Source: Flavobacteriaceae bacterium
Lineage (GTDB): Bacteria; Bacteroidota; Bacteroidia; Flavobacteriales; Flavobacteriaceae
NCBI GenBank assembly: GCA_947459635.1
Contig: CANHEA010000009.1
Span: 1-50,753 of the forward strand
Length of the DNA: 50,753 nt
Reading direction: 5' to 3'
In this document: in pieces, positions 41,499 through 50,214 of the stretch
Layout: the number at the start of each line of letters is the position of its first letter
How positions within the stretch are numbered: the stretch's first letter is position 1
The notes under the pieces: generated by a model
The model's input: only the letters and a program-made list of their open reading frames with translations
Databases searched by the model: none
What the model was told of the DNA's origin: nothing
Program-made: the position numbers and the translations under genes

Positions 41499-42277
41499 AT
41501 ATTTTAGACAAAATAATTATTGATAAAAGAAAAGAAGTAATTCTCAAAAAATCAATAGTGCCTAGCTCGCAATTGGAACAAAGTCAACTCTTTCAAAGTC
41601 GCACGATTTCCCTCAGTAAAAACCTGAGAAATAGTAGCGTTGGAATTATCGCGGAACACAAAAGACGCTCACCGTCTCGTGGCGAAATCAACTACAACTT
41701 GACCGTAGAACAAGTAAGTAAAGCCTACGAAAGCGCCGGTGTTTGCGGCATCTCGGTTTTGACGGACGGAAAATACTTTGGCGGATCCACCGACGATTTA
41801 CTTTTGGCTCGCGCTTCCGTAAATGTTCCGCTACTGCGTAAGGAATTCATTATCGACGAATACCAAATTCTCGAAGCCAAATCAAATGGTGCCGACGCAA
41901 TCCTACTAATCGCTGCAGTTCTTAGTAAAAAGGAAATTCAAGAATTATCCGAATTTGCGCAATCACTGGCTTTAGAAGTGTTGCTGGAAGTTCATAATTT
42001 AGAAGAATTACAACAAGCAATCATGCCAAGTCTAGACATGATTGGCGTCAACAATCGAAATCTAAAAACGTTTGAAGTCGACTTGCAAACGAGCCACATG
42101 CTTGCCCACCACATTCCGTCAGATTTCGTAAAAGTGTCAGAAAGTGGAATAAGTACTATAACATCAATTAAAGATTTACAAAATACTGGTTACGAGGGTT
42201 TTTTGATAGGAGAATCTTTTATGAAATCAGACGATATCGCGGGGAATATTACAGCATTTATGCAACAACTTAAATAG
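41495..42277 (+). CDS. trpC: indole-3-glycerol phosphate synthase
   Basis: The 260-aa TIM-barrel enzyme closes the indole ring. It has the active-site IIAEHKRRSPSRG motif (51-63), SVLTDGKYFGGS, LLRKEFIIDEYQI, ADAILLIAAVLS, LLEVHNLEEL, IGVNNRNLKTFEVD and SESGI. The gene is monofunctional (trpF is separate), as usual in this phylum. The start overlaps trpD by 4 bp. Confidence 0.97.
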   Translation: MNILDKIIIDKRKEVILKKSIVPSSQLEQSQLFQSRTISLSKNLRNSSVGIIAEHKRRSPSRGEINYNLTVEQVSKAYESAGVCGISVLTDGKYFGGSTDDLLLARASVNVPLLRKEFIIDEYQILEAKSNGADAILLIAAVLSKKEIQELSEFAQSLALEVLLEVHNLEELQQAIMPSLDMIGVNNRNLKTFEVDLQTSHMLAHHIPSDFVKVSESGISTITSIKDLQNTGYEGFLIGESFMKSDDIAGNITAFMQQLK

Positions 42278-42286
42278 CCAATCCAA

Positions 42287-42898
42287 ATGAAACTCAAAAT
42301 CTGCGGCATGAAATATCCAGAAAACATAGTCGAAGTAAGTAACCTACTTCCGGACTTTATGGGCTTCATTTTTTGGAAACCTTCGGCGCGTTATTTTGAT
42401 AATATCATTCCCGTACTCCCTAAATCTATCCAAAAAGTAGGCGTTTTTGTCGATGCCTCCTTAGATGAGATCAATGAAATCACAAACAACCACCAACTAG
42501 ATTTCATTCAATTACACGGAAAAGAAAGTCCTGATTGCTGCAACAATTTACAATCCGTAAATGCCAAAATAATCAAAGTATTTTCCATAGACGCCGCCTT
42601 CGATTTTTCGCAATTGCAATCTTACGAATCAGTGTGCGACTATTTTCTATTCGACACGAAAGGGAAACTTCCTGGTGGCAATGGCGTTGCTTTCGACTGG
42701 CAAATATTACAAAATTACAAGTCCAATAAACCAATATTTCTCAGCGGCGGCATAGGTTTAGAGGAAATTCAACACATTCAAAAACTGTCATTACCAATCT
42801 ATGCGATCGATGTCAATAGTAAATTTGAAATCGAACCTGGACTCAAAGACATCCAAAAACTACTACATTTTAAAAACCTTTTACACCAAATATCATGA
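42287..42898 (+). CDS. trpF: phosphoribosylanthranilate isomerase
   Basis: The 203-aa TIM-barrel enzyme isomerises phosphoribosylanthranilate. It has [12 protein letters not shown] with the catalytic C6, [57 protein letters not shown] with the catalytic Asp, and [11 protein letters not shown]. Its stop overlaps trpB by 4 bp (ATGA at 42895-42898). Confidence 0.97.
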   Translation: MKLKICGMKYPENIVEVSNLLPDFMGFIFWKPSARYFDNIIPVLPKSIQKVGVFVDASLDEINEITNNHQLDFIQLHGKESPDCCNNLQSVNAKIIKVFSIDAAFDFSQLQSYESVCDYFLFDTKGKLPGGNGVAFDWQILQNYKSNKPIFLSGGIGLEEIQHIQKLSLPIYAIDVNSKFEIEPGLKDIQKLLHFKNLLHQIS

Positions 42899-44082
42899 GT
42901 TATCACGTTGATGAAAATGGTTTCTACGGTCAATTCGGCGGTGCTTTCATCCCTGAAATGCTCTATCCGAACGTCGAAGAACTGCGACAAAACTACCTGA
43001 AAATTTCAGCTGAACCCGCATTCAAAAAGGAATTCATGCAGTTACTGGTAGACTATGTCGGACGACCTACACCACTCTATTTTGCCAAACGTTTGTCTGC
43101 AGAATATCAAACCAAAATCTACTTAAAGCGAGAAGATTTGTGTCACACTGGCGCGCATAAAGTCAATAACACCATCGGTCAAATTTTACTCGCCAAACGA
43201 CTAGGAAAAACGAGAATCATCGCAGAGACTGGTGCAGGGCAACATGGCGTAGCAACGGCAACCGTTTGCGCACTAATGGGCCTCGAATGCATCGTCTACA
43301 TGGGCGCGATTGATATAGAACGGCAAGCACCCAACGTAGCACGCATGAAAATGTTAGGCGCCGAAGTTCGTCCCGCTACTTCCGGTTCTAAAACCTTAAA
43401 AGACGCCACCAACGAAGCCATCCGCGATTGGATCAACAACCCCGAAAACACCTACTACATCATTGGCTCCGTCGTCGGACCGCATCCCTATCCCGACATG
43501 GTCGCCCGATTTCAAGCGGTCATCTCCGAAGAAATCAAACAGCAACTAGAAGAAAAAGAAAACCGACAAAATCCCGATTACGTCATCGCTTGTGTGGGTG
43601 GCGGAAGCAATGCGGCTGGCGCATTCTATCATTTTATAGACGAGAAGAACGTTAACCTAATTGCTGTAGAAGCCGCTGGAAAAGGCATCGACTCGGGTCA
43701 CAGCGCCGCAACTTCAACATTGGGGAAAATCGGTGTCATTCACGGCAGTAAAACCTTGCTCATGCAATCAGCCGATGGACAAATTACAGAACCCTACTCG
43801 ATTTCAGCTGGATTAGATTATCCTGGCGTTGGACCCATGCATGCGCATCTATTCGAAACCAAACGTGCCGAATTTATTTCCATCACCGACGATGAAGCCA
43901 TGCACTGGGGACGAAAACTGTCCGAGCTCGAAGGTATTATTCCCGCAATAGAAACAGCGCACGCTTTTGCGGTTTTAGACCATAAAAAGTTCAAGCCGGA
44001 TGATGTAATCGTCATTAATCTCTCTGGTCGCGGCGACAAAGACTTGAACACCTATATCGATTATTTTAATTTGCGATTTTAG
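42895..44082 (+). CDS. trpB: tryptophan synthase beta chain
   Basis: The 395-aa PLP enzyme joins indole and serine. The PLP lysine is K89 in [15 protein letters not shown]; the phosphate loop is [12 protein letters not shown] near 237-248; the C-terminus has [15 protein letters not shown]. Its last codons (TTGCGATTTTAG) already run into the left arm of a heptamer array. TrpA, normally next, is displaced about 560 bp by an inserted gene. Confidence 0.98.
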   Translation: MSYHVDENGFYGQFGGAFIPEMLYPNVEELRQNYLKISAEPAFKKEFMQLLVDYVGRPTPLYFAKRLSAEYQTKIYLKREDLCHTGAHKVNNTIGQILLAKRLGKTRIIAETGAGQHGVATATVCALMGLECIVYMGAIDIERQAPNVARMKMLGAEVRPATSGSKTLKDATNEAIRDWINNPENTYYIIGSVVGPHPYPDMVARFQAVISEEIKQQLEEKENRQNPDYVIACVGGGSNAAGAFYHFIDEKNVNLIAVEAAGKGIDSGHSAATSTLGKIGVIHGSKTLLMQSADGQITEPYSISAGLDYPGVGPMHAHLFETKRAEFISITDDEAMHWGRKLSELEGIIPAIETAHAFAVLDHKKFKPDDVIVINLSGRGDKDLNTYIDYFNLRF

Positions 44083-44115
44083 ATATTAGATTTACGATAT
44101 TGGAGATATTATAGT
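44071..44115. repeat. heptanucleotide array A6, left arm
   Basis: GCGATTTTAGATATTAGATT followed by TACGATATTGGAGATATTATAG has the GATnnnn sense of arrays A4 and A5, starting inside the trpB stop. It is short and degenerate. Its complement is found in the right arm at 44545-44644, beyond the inserted gene. Confidence 0.7.
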
Positions 44116-44156
44116 ATAAGAACGAAGTATAATTTTATTAGCCAAACAGAACAATT

Positions 44157-44522
44157 ATGAAAGAACTAATGTTAAGAAGAACGAAACGATTTGCTATTGA
44201 TAACTGGAAATTTTGCAGCAAATTACCTAAATCAAGGGAGTACAATGCCTATGTCAATCAACTAATTAGATGCTCTAGTTCCGTTGGAGCTAATTACCGA
44301 GCAGCTCAAAGAGCTAAATCACAGGCGGATTTCATTTACAAATTAGAAATAGTCGAAGAAGAAGCAGATGAAAGTAAATTTTTCCTTGAGATACTCAATG
44401 AAATTATCGCTTTTGAAGAATTAGATATTCAAAAAGAAATTGAGTTCCTGATGAAGGAAGCCAATGAATTAATAGCCATCATTGTTTCATCAATCAAAAC
44501 AGCAAAACAAAAACAATCGTGA
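44157..44522 (+). CDS. four-helix-bundle protein (23S rRNA IVP / S23 family)
   Basis: The 121-aa all-helical protein matches the IVP family: RTKRFAIDNWKFCSKLPKSREY, NQLIRCSSSVGANYRAAQRAKSQADF near 35-60, KLEIVEEEADESKFFLEILNE near 62-82, and a last helix LMKEANELIAIIVSSIKTAK. IVPs are free-standing genes in many Bacteroidota, first found in 23S intervening sequences, and are related to Avd of diversity-generating retroelements; no reverse transcriptase is nearby. Its function is not known. It sits between trpB and trpA, flanked by heptamer repeat arms in opposite orientation. Confidence 0.9.
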   Translation: MKELMLRRTKRFAIDNWKFCSKLPKSREYNAYVNQLIRCSSSVGANYRAAQRAKSQADFIYKLEIVEEEADESKFFLEILNEIIAFEELDIQKEIEFLMKEANELIAIIVSSIKTAKQKQS

Positions 44523-44544
44523 AAATTATCGTCCAGTTCAAAAT

Positions 44545-44644
44545 ATCTTATATCTAAAATCTAATATCCCAAATCTAAAATCGTAAATCAAATATCTAAT
44601 ATCGAAAATCACATATCTAATATCGAAAATCACATATCGAAAAT
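44545..44644. repeat. heptanucleotide array A6, right arm
   Basis: About 14 units in exact register (ATATCTT, AAATCTA, ATATCCC, AAATCGT, AAATCAA, ATATCGA, AAATCAC) run up to the trpA start codon at 44643. The ribosome-binding region of trpA is therefore inside the array. Confidence 0.88.
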
Positions 44645-45404
44645 GAACAGAATCGTACAAAAACTACAAAAAGACAAAAAACTACTATCCATCTATTTCT
44701 CAGCGGGATATCCAAATTTAGACGACACGGTAACTATTATTCATGAATTGGAAAAAAGTGGCGTCGATATGATCGAAATTGGACTCCCATTCAGCGATCC
44801 GCTTGCCGATGGACCAACCATTCAAGAAAGTTCAACAGCGGCGCTTAAAAACGGTATGACGACGCGTGTTTTGTTTGATCAATTGAAAAACATTCGGCAA
44901 ACTGTTGAAATTCCATTACTCATTATGGGCTACTTCAACCCTATTTTGCAATACGGTGTCGAACAATTTTGTCAAAAATGTGCCGAGATTGGTATTGACG
45001 GCTTGATTATCCCCGACTTACCAGTAGCCATTTACACCAAAGAATACCAATCCCTATTCGAAAAATACGGTTTGATCAATGTGTTTCTTATTACTCCGCA
45101 AACCAAAGAAGCCCGAATTCGTCAAATTGACAACGCCTCAAACGGATTCATTTACATGGTCTCTTCCGCCAGCGTAACCGGTAGCCAATCTGGTTTTGGA
45201 ACAACGCAAAACGACTATTTCAAAAGAATTGCCGAAATGAACCTCAAAAATCCACAAATCGTCGGCTTCGGAATTCATGACAAAACCACCTTCACCCAAG
45301 CAACAACTTACGCCAAGGGAGCCATTATTGGTAGTGCTTTCATAAAGCAGCTCACACAAAACGGCGTAAAATCGATTGGAGATTTTATGAAATCTATTGG
45401 CTAG
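44643..45404 (+). CDS. trpA: tryptophan synthase alpha chain
   Basis: The 253-aa TIM barrel cleaves indole-glycerol phosphate. Catalytic E46 and D57 lie in MIEIGLPFSDPLADGPTIQE; later motifs are MGYFNPILQYG, GLIIPDLPVA, FIYMVSSASVTGSQSGFG and VGFGIHDKTTF. It is the last trp gene. Its start lies in the heptamer array that follows the IVP gene, so its translation initiation may differ from an uninterrupted operon. Confidence 0.97.
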   Translation: MNRIVQKLQKDKKLLSIYFSAGYPNLDDTVTIIHELEKSGVDMIEIGLPFSDPLADGPTIQESSTAALKNGMTTRVLFDQLKNIRQTVEIPLLIMGYFNPILQYGVEQFCQKCAEIGIDGLIIPDLPVAIYTKEYQSLFEKYGLINVFLITPQTKEARIRQIDNASNGFIYMVSSASVTGSQSGFGTTQNDYFKRIAEMNLKNPQIVGFGIHDKTTFTQATTYAKGAIIGSAFIKQLTQNGVKSIGDFMKSIG

Positions 45405-45473
45405 TGCAATTGAAAAAGCTTCCGAAAAGTTGATTTTGTTGCATATCTAGCATTTTTATAAAAAAACCAAAAA

Positions 45474-45511
45474 TTAAACAACTGTTTAATCTAAACATTT
45501 GTTTAAATTTG
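45474..45511 (+). promoter_or_regulatory. two palindromic TetR operators at the efflux promoter
   Basis: TTAAACA-AC-TGTTTAA (45474-45489) and TAAACA-TT-TGTTTA (45492-45505) share the half site TAAACA. The second overlaps TAAATTTG (45504-45511), a -7 element match, 21 bp upstream of the tetR start. Centres are 17 bp apart. Confidence 0.75.
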
Positions 45512-45532
45512 CCATCGATTTAAACTTCGAGT

Positions 45533-46159
45533 ATGGCGTTAGAATTCAATGACAAGCAAATCCACATCCTTCAAGTAGCAGAAAAACTGTTTGCTGAAAA
45601 AGGATATGATGGCACGTCTATTCGCCATATTGCACAAGTGGCAGCCATCAATGTAGCCATGGTATCATATTACTTTGGTTCGAAAGAAAAGCTGCTGGAA
45701 AGCCTGATTTATTGGCGAACCCAGGACCTCAAGATACAATTAGAAAACTTATCCAACGAGCCGCTGACACCTATTCAAAAAGTCGAAAAATACGTGGCGT
45801 TGTATATTCAAAAAATCAACAGCAACCGGCAAATGTATCAGATTCTGCAATTCGAGATTTCTTATAATAAACGAGCCATGGATTTGGAATCATTCACCGA
45901 AGTAAAGAAAGGAAACCTGGCATCGCTCAACAAAATCATTGAAGAAGGTCAAGCAGCAAAGGTGTTCAAGAGCAATATCAATGTTCCACTAATTTCCCCT
46001 ACGCTGATTGGAACTTTTTTCCATTTTCATACCAACAGATCGTTTTTCGAGGAAGTTCTAAAAATTGACTCTGAAACCAAATACAATGCCTACGTCGAAA
46101 AAGAACTGACCGAACACATCCAACAAATTATTAAATCACTAATTCTTGATGAAAAGTAA
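45533..46159 (+). CDS. TetR-family repressor of the efflux operon
   Basis: The 208-aa protein has a TetR N-terminal domain at about 8-60: QIHILQVAEKLFAEKGYDGTSIRHIAQVAAINVAMVSYYFGSKEKLLESLI. The rest is a helical ligand-binding domain with RQMYQILQFEISYNKRAMD and HFHTNRSFFEEVLKI. It leads a tetR-tolC-hlyD-DHA2 operon and likely represses it through the twin palindromes at 45474-45505. The tolC start (46149) overlaps its stop by 11 bp. Confidence 0.93.
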   Translation: MALEFNDKQIHILQVAEKLFAEKGYDGTSIRHIAQVAAINVAMVSYYFGSKEKLLESLIYWRTQDLKIQLENLSNEPLTPIQKVEKYVALYIQKINSNRQMYQILQFEISYNKRAMDLESFTEVKKGNLASLNKIIEEGQAAKVFKSNINVPLISPTLIGTFFHFHTNRSFFEEVLKIDSETKYNAYVEKELTEHIQQIIKSLILDEK

Positions 46160-47480
46160 TTCCCTATTGATTTTCCTAATCTTAATGTTAGGAATTTCCC
46201 ATCTAAAGGCACAAGAAACCAGCCTCTCGTTGAAAGATGCCGTGACAAGAGTGCTCGAAAAAAGCGATGCAGTCCAATTGGCGGAGGCAAAAGCAATGAC
46301 CAAAAAGTACACGCTCGAATCGGTCAAAAACAACCGCTACCCCGACGCTAAAGTCACTGGGCAATATATGCGATTGACGAACGCCAATATCGATTTGAAA
46401 ACACAATCAAATACAGCAACCACCAATTCAGGCGACGCTAAACCTGTGAATCAGTTGCTTTTGGGACAAGTGAATGTGAACCTGCCTTTATTCTCTGGCT
46501 TCAAACTAAAAAACAGTATTGAAGCATCCGAAAACCTGTATCAATCTGAATTGGCAACAGCGCAACACTCCAAAGAAGAAACCGCATTGCATGTCATCGA
46601 ATATTACGCAGCACTCTACAAAGCGCAGCAAACAGTCAGCTTCTTACAAGAAAGTTTGAAAAGTAGTCAACAACGCGTTACCGATTTTACGAGTCTAGAA
46701 CAAAACGGCATCATCGCTCGAAATGACTTACTTAAATCGCAATTACAAGTATCCAAAATCCAACTGAATTTGGATGAAGCAGAAAAAAATGTCAAAAAGC
46801 TAAATAACTATTTGGTTTTGTTGCTCAAACTGAACCCAGAGACAAAACTCGTAGTGAGTCCAAGTAACATCGACCCCAATTTATTTTCCAATTTACCCAA
46901 ACCGGAAGCAGAAGCCATCGAAAACAGAAAAGATCGAACTGCCCTAGCCTACTTAAACAAAGCCAGCGATTCCAACATCAAAGTAGCCAAAAGCGGCTAT
47001 TATCCATCGTTAGCATTAAGCGCGGGCTATATTGCGCTAGATCTTCAAAATGTGATTACAGTTCAAAATGCGATGAATGTGGGACTAGGTTTTTCCTATA
47101 ATTTGAGTTCATTGTTCAAAAATGGCACTGAAGTGAAAGTAGCAAAAAGCAAAGCGCAAGAAATTCAATTAGAGCAAGCCGAGTTAACAGACGCCATCAA
47201 ATTAGAAATTAGCAACGCCAAAGACGAGTACGATTTGGCATTAAAACAAGATTCAGTATACGCTGAATCCGTAAGTCAAGCGACAGAAAATTACAGAATT
47301 GTAAAAGACAAATACGACAACGGCTTATCCAACACCAACGACTTATTAGAAGCCGACGTCGAACAATTGAATGCCAAAATCAATCAAGCCAATGCCAAAG
47401 CCAATGTGGCATTAAAATACTACGAATTACTAAACACCACCGGGCAACTATTAGAATCTTTCAATCTGAGCAAAAAGTAA
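46149..47480 (+). CDS. TolC-family outer-membrane efflux protein
   Basis: The ATG at 46149 overlaps the tetR stop by 11 bp, indicating coupling. The 443-aa protein has a signal peptide (MKSNSLLIFLILMLGISHLKAQ) and two long helical repeats of the OEP family: SLSLKDAVTRVLEKSDAVQLAEAKAM, LPLFSGFKLKNSIEASENLYQSE, then a second set of helices from about 240 with YYPSLALSAGYIALDL and DKYDNGLSNTNDLLEADVEQLNAKIN. It forms the outer-membrane channel of the tripartite pump with the next two genes. Confidence 0.94.
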   Translation: MKSNSLLIFLILMLGISHLKAQETSLSLKDAVTRVLEKSDAVQLAEAKAMTKKYTLESVKNNRYPDAKVTGQYMRLTNANIDLKTQSNTATTNSGDAKPVNQLLLGQVNVNLPLFSGFKLKNSIEASENLYQSELATAQHSKEETALHVIEYYAALYKAQQTVSFLQESLKSSQQRVTDFTSLEQNGIIARNDLLKSQLQVSKIQLNLDEAEKNVKKLNNYLVLLLKLNPETKLVVSPSNIDPNLFSNLPKPEAEAIENRKDRTALAYLNKASDSNIKVAKSGYYPSLALSAGYIALDLQNVITVQNAMNVGLGFSYNLSSLFKNGTEVKVAKSKAQEIQLEQAELTDAIKLEISNAKDEYDLALKQDSVYAESVSQATENYRIVKDKYDNGLSNTNDLLEADVEQLNAKINQANAKANVALKYYELLNTTGQLLESFNLSKK

Positions 47481-47491
47481 AATACACCATC

Positions 47492-48571
47492 ATGGAAAAG
47501 AAAAAAACCAATAAGAAATTCATTCTCATTTTTACGATTCTCATTATCGTAGGCGGAACATACGGCATCTACAAATACGTTCATTCGCAGTCGCACGAAA
47601 CAACCGATGATGCGCAAATTGAGAAAAACATGAACCCAATTATTCCACGAGTAACGGGTTACATCACCAAAGTGTATATCAAAGACAATGATTTCGTAAA
47701 GAAAGGCGACACCTTATTTACCATCGACAACAATGACTATTTGGTAAAATTAGCCGACGCCAACGCCGCGCTACTAGCTGCAGAAGGAAGTTATGCGGCT
47801 GCCAAAGCTGACATTGCCAGTGCTGCTGCCAATATCGCCGTTTCTGATGCCAATGTGCAATCCGCAGGCGGCAATATCGAAACTGCCAAAATTAGATTGG
47901 GTCGCGCCACGAATGACTATGAACGCTATAATAACTTGTATAAAAATCACTCGATTACGAAACAACAGTTTGAGCAATCGTTAGCCGCAAAACAAGAAGC
48001 TGAAAGTCAATTGCGCATTTTGCAACAGCAACAAAAAGCAAGTTCCTACCAAAAATCCGTGATTGTCGCCAAATCAAATGTTTCGAACAAGCAAACCGAA
48101 GTAGCAGCGGCAAACGTTCAAAGAGCGCAAGCCATGGTTGATGCTGCTAAATTAAATTTAGCTTATACTGTTGTAACTGCATCGGTTGACGGAGAAGTCT
48201 CCAAAGTGGGCATTCAACCGGGGCAATTGGTGCAACCTGGACAGTCTCTATTTTATATCATCAACAGCAGCGAAGCTTGGGTCATCGCCAATTTCAAAGA
48301 AACCCAAGTCAACAAAATGGTGGTCGGACAAAAAGTAACCATCAATGTAGATGCTTATCCCGACACACAATTTGAGGGAACCATCACTTCCTTTTCACCG
48401 GCAACAGGAGCGCGTTTTTCTTTACTTCCACCCGATAATGCTACTGGTAATTTCGTAAAAACAATTCAACGATTGCCAGTCAAAATTAGCTTAAACGCCA
48501 ACAATGATGCGGAAAAGGTAAAACTATTGCGTCCCGGAATGAATGCTGATGTTGATGTTCATTTACAATAA
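47492..48571 (+). CDS. HlyD/EmrA-family membrane fusion protein
   Basis: The 359-aa adaptor has one N-terminal membrane helix (about 8-28), a lipoyl-like hairpin (TTDDAQIEKNMNPIIPRVTGYITKVYIKDNDFVKKGDTL), Ala-rich coiled coils around 85-200, and a beta-barrel domain (VTASVDGEVSKVGIQPGQLVQPGQSLFYI, AWVIANFKETQVNKMVVGQKV). It bridges the MFS pump to TolC. It begins 11 bp after tolC and is followed by the pump after 9 bp. Confidence 0.94.
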   Translation: MEKKKTNKKFILIFTILIIVGGTYGIYKYVHSQSHETTDDAQIEKNMNPIIPRVTGYITKVYIKDNDFVKKGDTLFTIDNNDYLVKLADANAALLAAEGSYAAAKADIASAAANIAVSDANVQSAGGNIETAKIRLGRATNDYERYNNLYKNHSITKQQFEQSLAAKQEAESQLRILQQQQKASSYQKSVIVAKSNVSNKQTEVAAANVQRAQAMVDAAKLNLAYTVVTASVDGEVSKVGIQPGQLVQPGQSLFYIINSSEAWVIANFKETQVNKMVVGQKVTINVDAYPDTQFEGTITSFSPATGARFSLLPPDNATGNFVKTIQRLPVKISLNANNDAEKVKLLRPGMNADVDVHLQ

Positions 48572-48580
48572 ATCAGGGGT

Positions 48581-50164
48581 ATGACGACAGTTGGAGATGA
48601 CGATTTAGTAGAATACGGATTCCGAAGAACGATTATTACAATCACGGCGGTGCTCTGTGCCTTGTTGGAAATTGTAGATACCACCATCGTCAATGTGGCG
48701 TTAACGAACATGCGTGGTAGTCTAGGCGCGACATTAACAGACATCGCTTGGGTTATTACCGCCTATGCCATCGCGAATGTGATTGTCATTCCGATGACGA
48801 GCTGGCTTTCGCAACAATTCGGGCGAAAAAACTACTTTGCCGTTTCTATTATCATTTTTACGGTAGCCTCATTTATGTGCGGAAATGCCGATAACATTTG
48901 GGAATTAGTGATCTTCCGATTTATTCAAGGTTTGGGTGGCGGCGCCTTACTGGTTACAGCACAAACCATTATTACCGAAAGTTATCCCATCGCGAAAAGA
49001 GGAATGGCACAAGCCATCTACGGAATGGGCGTCATCGTGGGTCCTACTCTTGGTCCGCCTCTAGGAGGTTATATTGTAGACCACTTCTCCTGGCCGTATA
49101 TTTTTTATATCAATATTCCGATTGGAATTGCGGCTACTTTCTTAACACTCACCTATGTTCGAAGCCCAAAATACGGGGAAAAACTCAAAGCAAACCAAGT
49201 CGATTGGTGGGGCATTATTTTCCTCGCCGCCTTTGTGGGATCGTTGCAGTTTGTCCTTGAACACGGGCAGCAAGACGATTGGTTTAACGATAATTTGATC
49301 TTGTCACTAAGTGTGTTAAGTCTGGTTGGACTCCTACTTTTTGTTTGGCGAGAAATGACCTATCAACATCCCATTGTCAACCTTAAAGTTTTAAAGGATG
49401 GGAATCTAAGAATTGGAATTGTGATGTGCTTTATCCTTGGTTTTGGTTTGTATGGATCAACCTTAATTATCCCGATCTACACCCAGTCGATTTTAGGTTG
49501 GTCAGCGACCGACGCTGGTTTACTCTTAATTCCAGGTTCAATAACAACCGCTTTTATGATGCCAATCGTAGGGAACTTAATCCAAAAAGGAGTACCGCAA
49601 GGATATATGGTCGGATTGGGTTTCATGATTTTTTTCGCCTTCACCTTCTGGATGTATAATGTCATCACACCTGATACGAGTGTCGACAATATGTTTTGGG
49701 CTTTAATTTTACGTGGGATTGGCTTGGGATTGCTTTTTGTTCCTATTACTACTTTATCACTATCCACGCTAAAGGGAAAACATATTGGCGAAGGCGCTGC
49801 CTTTACAGGCATGGTGAGACAACTCGGAGGTTCCTTCGGAGTAGCGATTATCACGACTGGAATTACACGTTTTACCCAAACACATCGCGTCAACTTGATT
49901 GCGCATTTAGATGGTACCCGTTTTGAAGTTCAACAAAGAGTACATCAATTACAACAAGGATTTATGTCGAAGGGCTTTAGCGCTAATGAGTCATTAAACA
50001 AAGCGTATCAAGTCATGGAATTTAATGTATATCGGCAGAGCACGGTACTATCCTATATGGACATATTCTTATATCTGGGAATACTTTTTCTCTGCTGCAT
50101 CCCTATTATATTGTTTATCAAACGCGGAAAGAACAAAATCAATGCTGCTGATGCCATGCACTAA
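48581..50164 (+). CDS. DHA2-family MFS multidrug efflux pump (EmrB-like)
   Basis: The 527-aa protein has 14 predicted membrane helices. It carries the DHA2 signatures LLEIVDTTIVNVALTNMRGSLG (motif D1-like), WVITAYAIANVIVIPMTSWLSQQFGRK (motif A) and GMGVIVGPTLGPPLGGYIVDHFSW (motif C). Together with the two upstream genes it forms a proton-driven tripartite exporter for drugs or other hydrophobic compounds. The substrate is unknown. Confidence 0.94.
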   Translation: MTTVGDDDLVEYGFRRTIITITAVLCALLEIVDTTIVNVALTNMRGSLGATLTDIAWVITAYAIANVIVIPMTSWLSQQFGRKNYFAVSIIIFTVASFMCGNADNIWELVIFRFIQGLGGGALLVTAQTIITESYPIAKRGMAQAIYGMGVIVGPTLGPPLGGYIVDHFSWPYIFYINIPIGIAATFLTLTYVRSPKYGEKLKANQVDWWGIIFLAAFVGSLQFVLEHGQQDDWFNDNLILSLSVLSLVGLLLFVWREMTYQHPIVNLKVLKDGNLRIGIVMCFILGFGLYGSTLIIPIYTQSILGWSATDAGLLLIPGSITTAFMMPIVGNLIQKGVPQGYMVGLGFMIFFAFTFWMYNVITPDTSVDNMFWALILRGIGLGLLFVPITTLSLSTLKGKHIGEGAAFTGMVRQLGGSFGVAIITTGITRFTQTHRVNLIAHLDGTRFEVQQRVHQLQQGFMSKGFSANESLNKAYQVMEFNVYRQSTVLSYMDIFLYLGILFLCCIPIILFIKRGKNKINAADAMH

Positions 50165-50183
50165 TGTTGTTCGATAAATACCA

Positions 50184-50214
50184 AAAAAAAGCCTGTCGAT
50201 CGACAGGCTTTTTC
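50184..50214. terminator. bidirectional terminator
   Basis: GCCTGTCG-AT-CGACAGGC (50191-50208) is flanked by A-run on the left and T-run on the right, so it can stop transcription from both the efflux operon and the convergent peptidase gene. The stem is perfect. Confidence 0.92.

Noticed and set aside
44157..44522. Diversity-generating retroelement accessory protein (Avd)
   Set aside because: The fold family is shared, but there is no reverse transcriptase, template repeat or variable repeat in the window.
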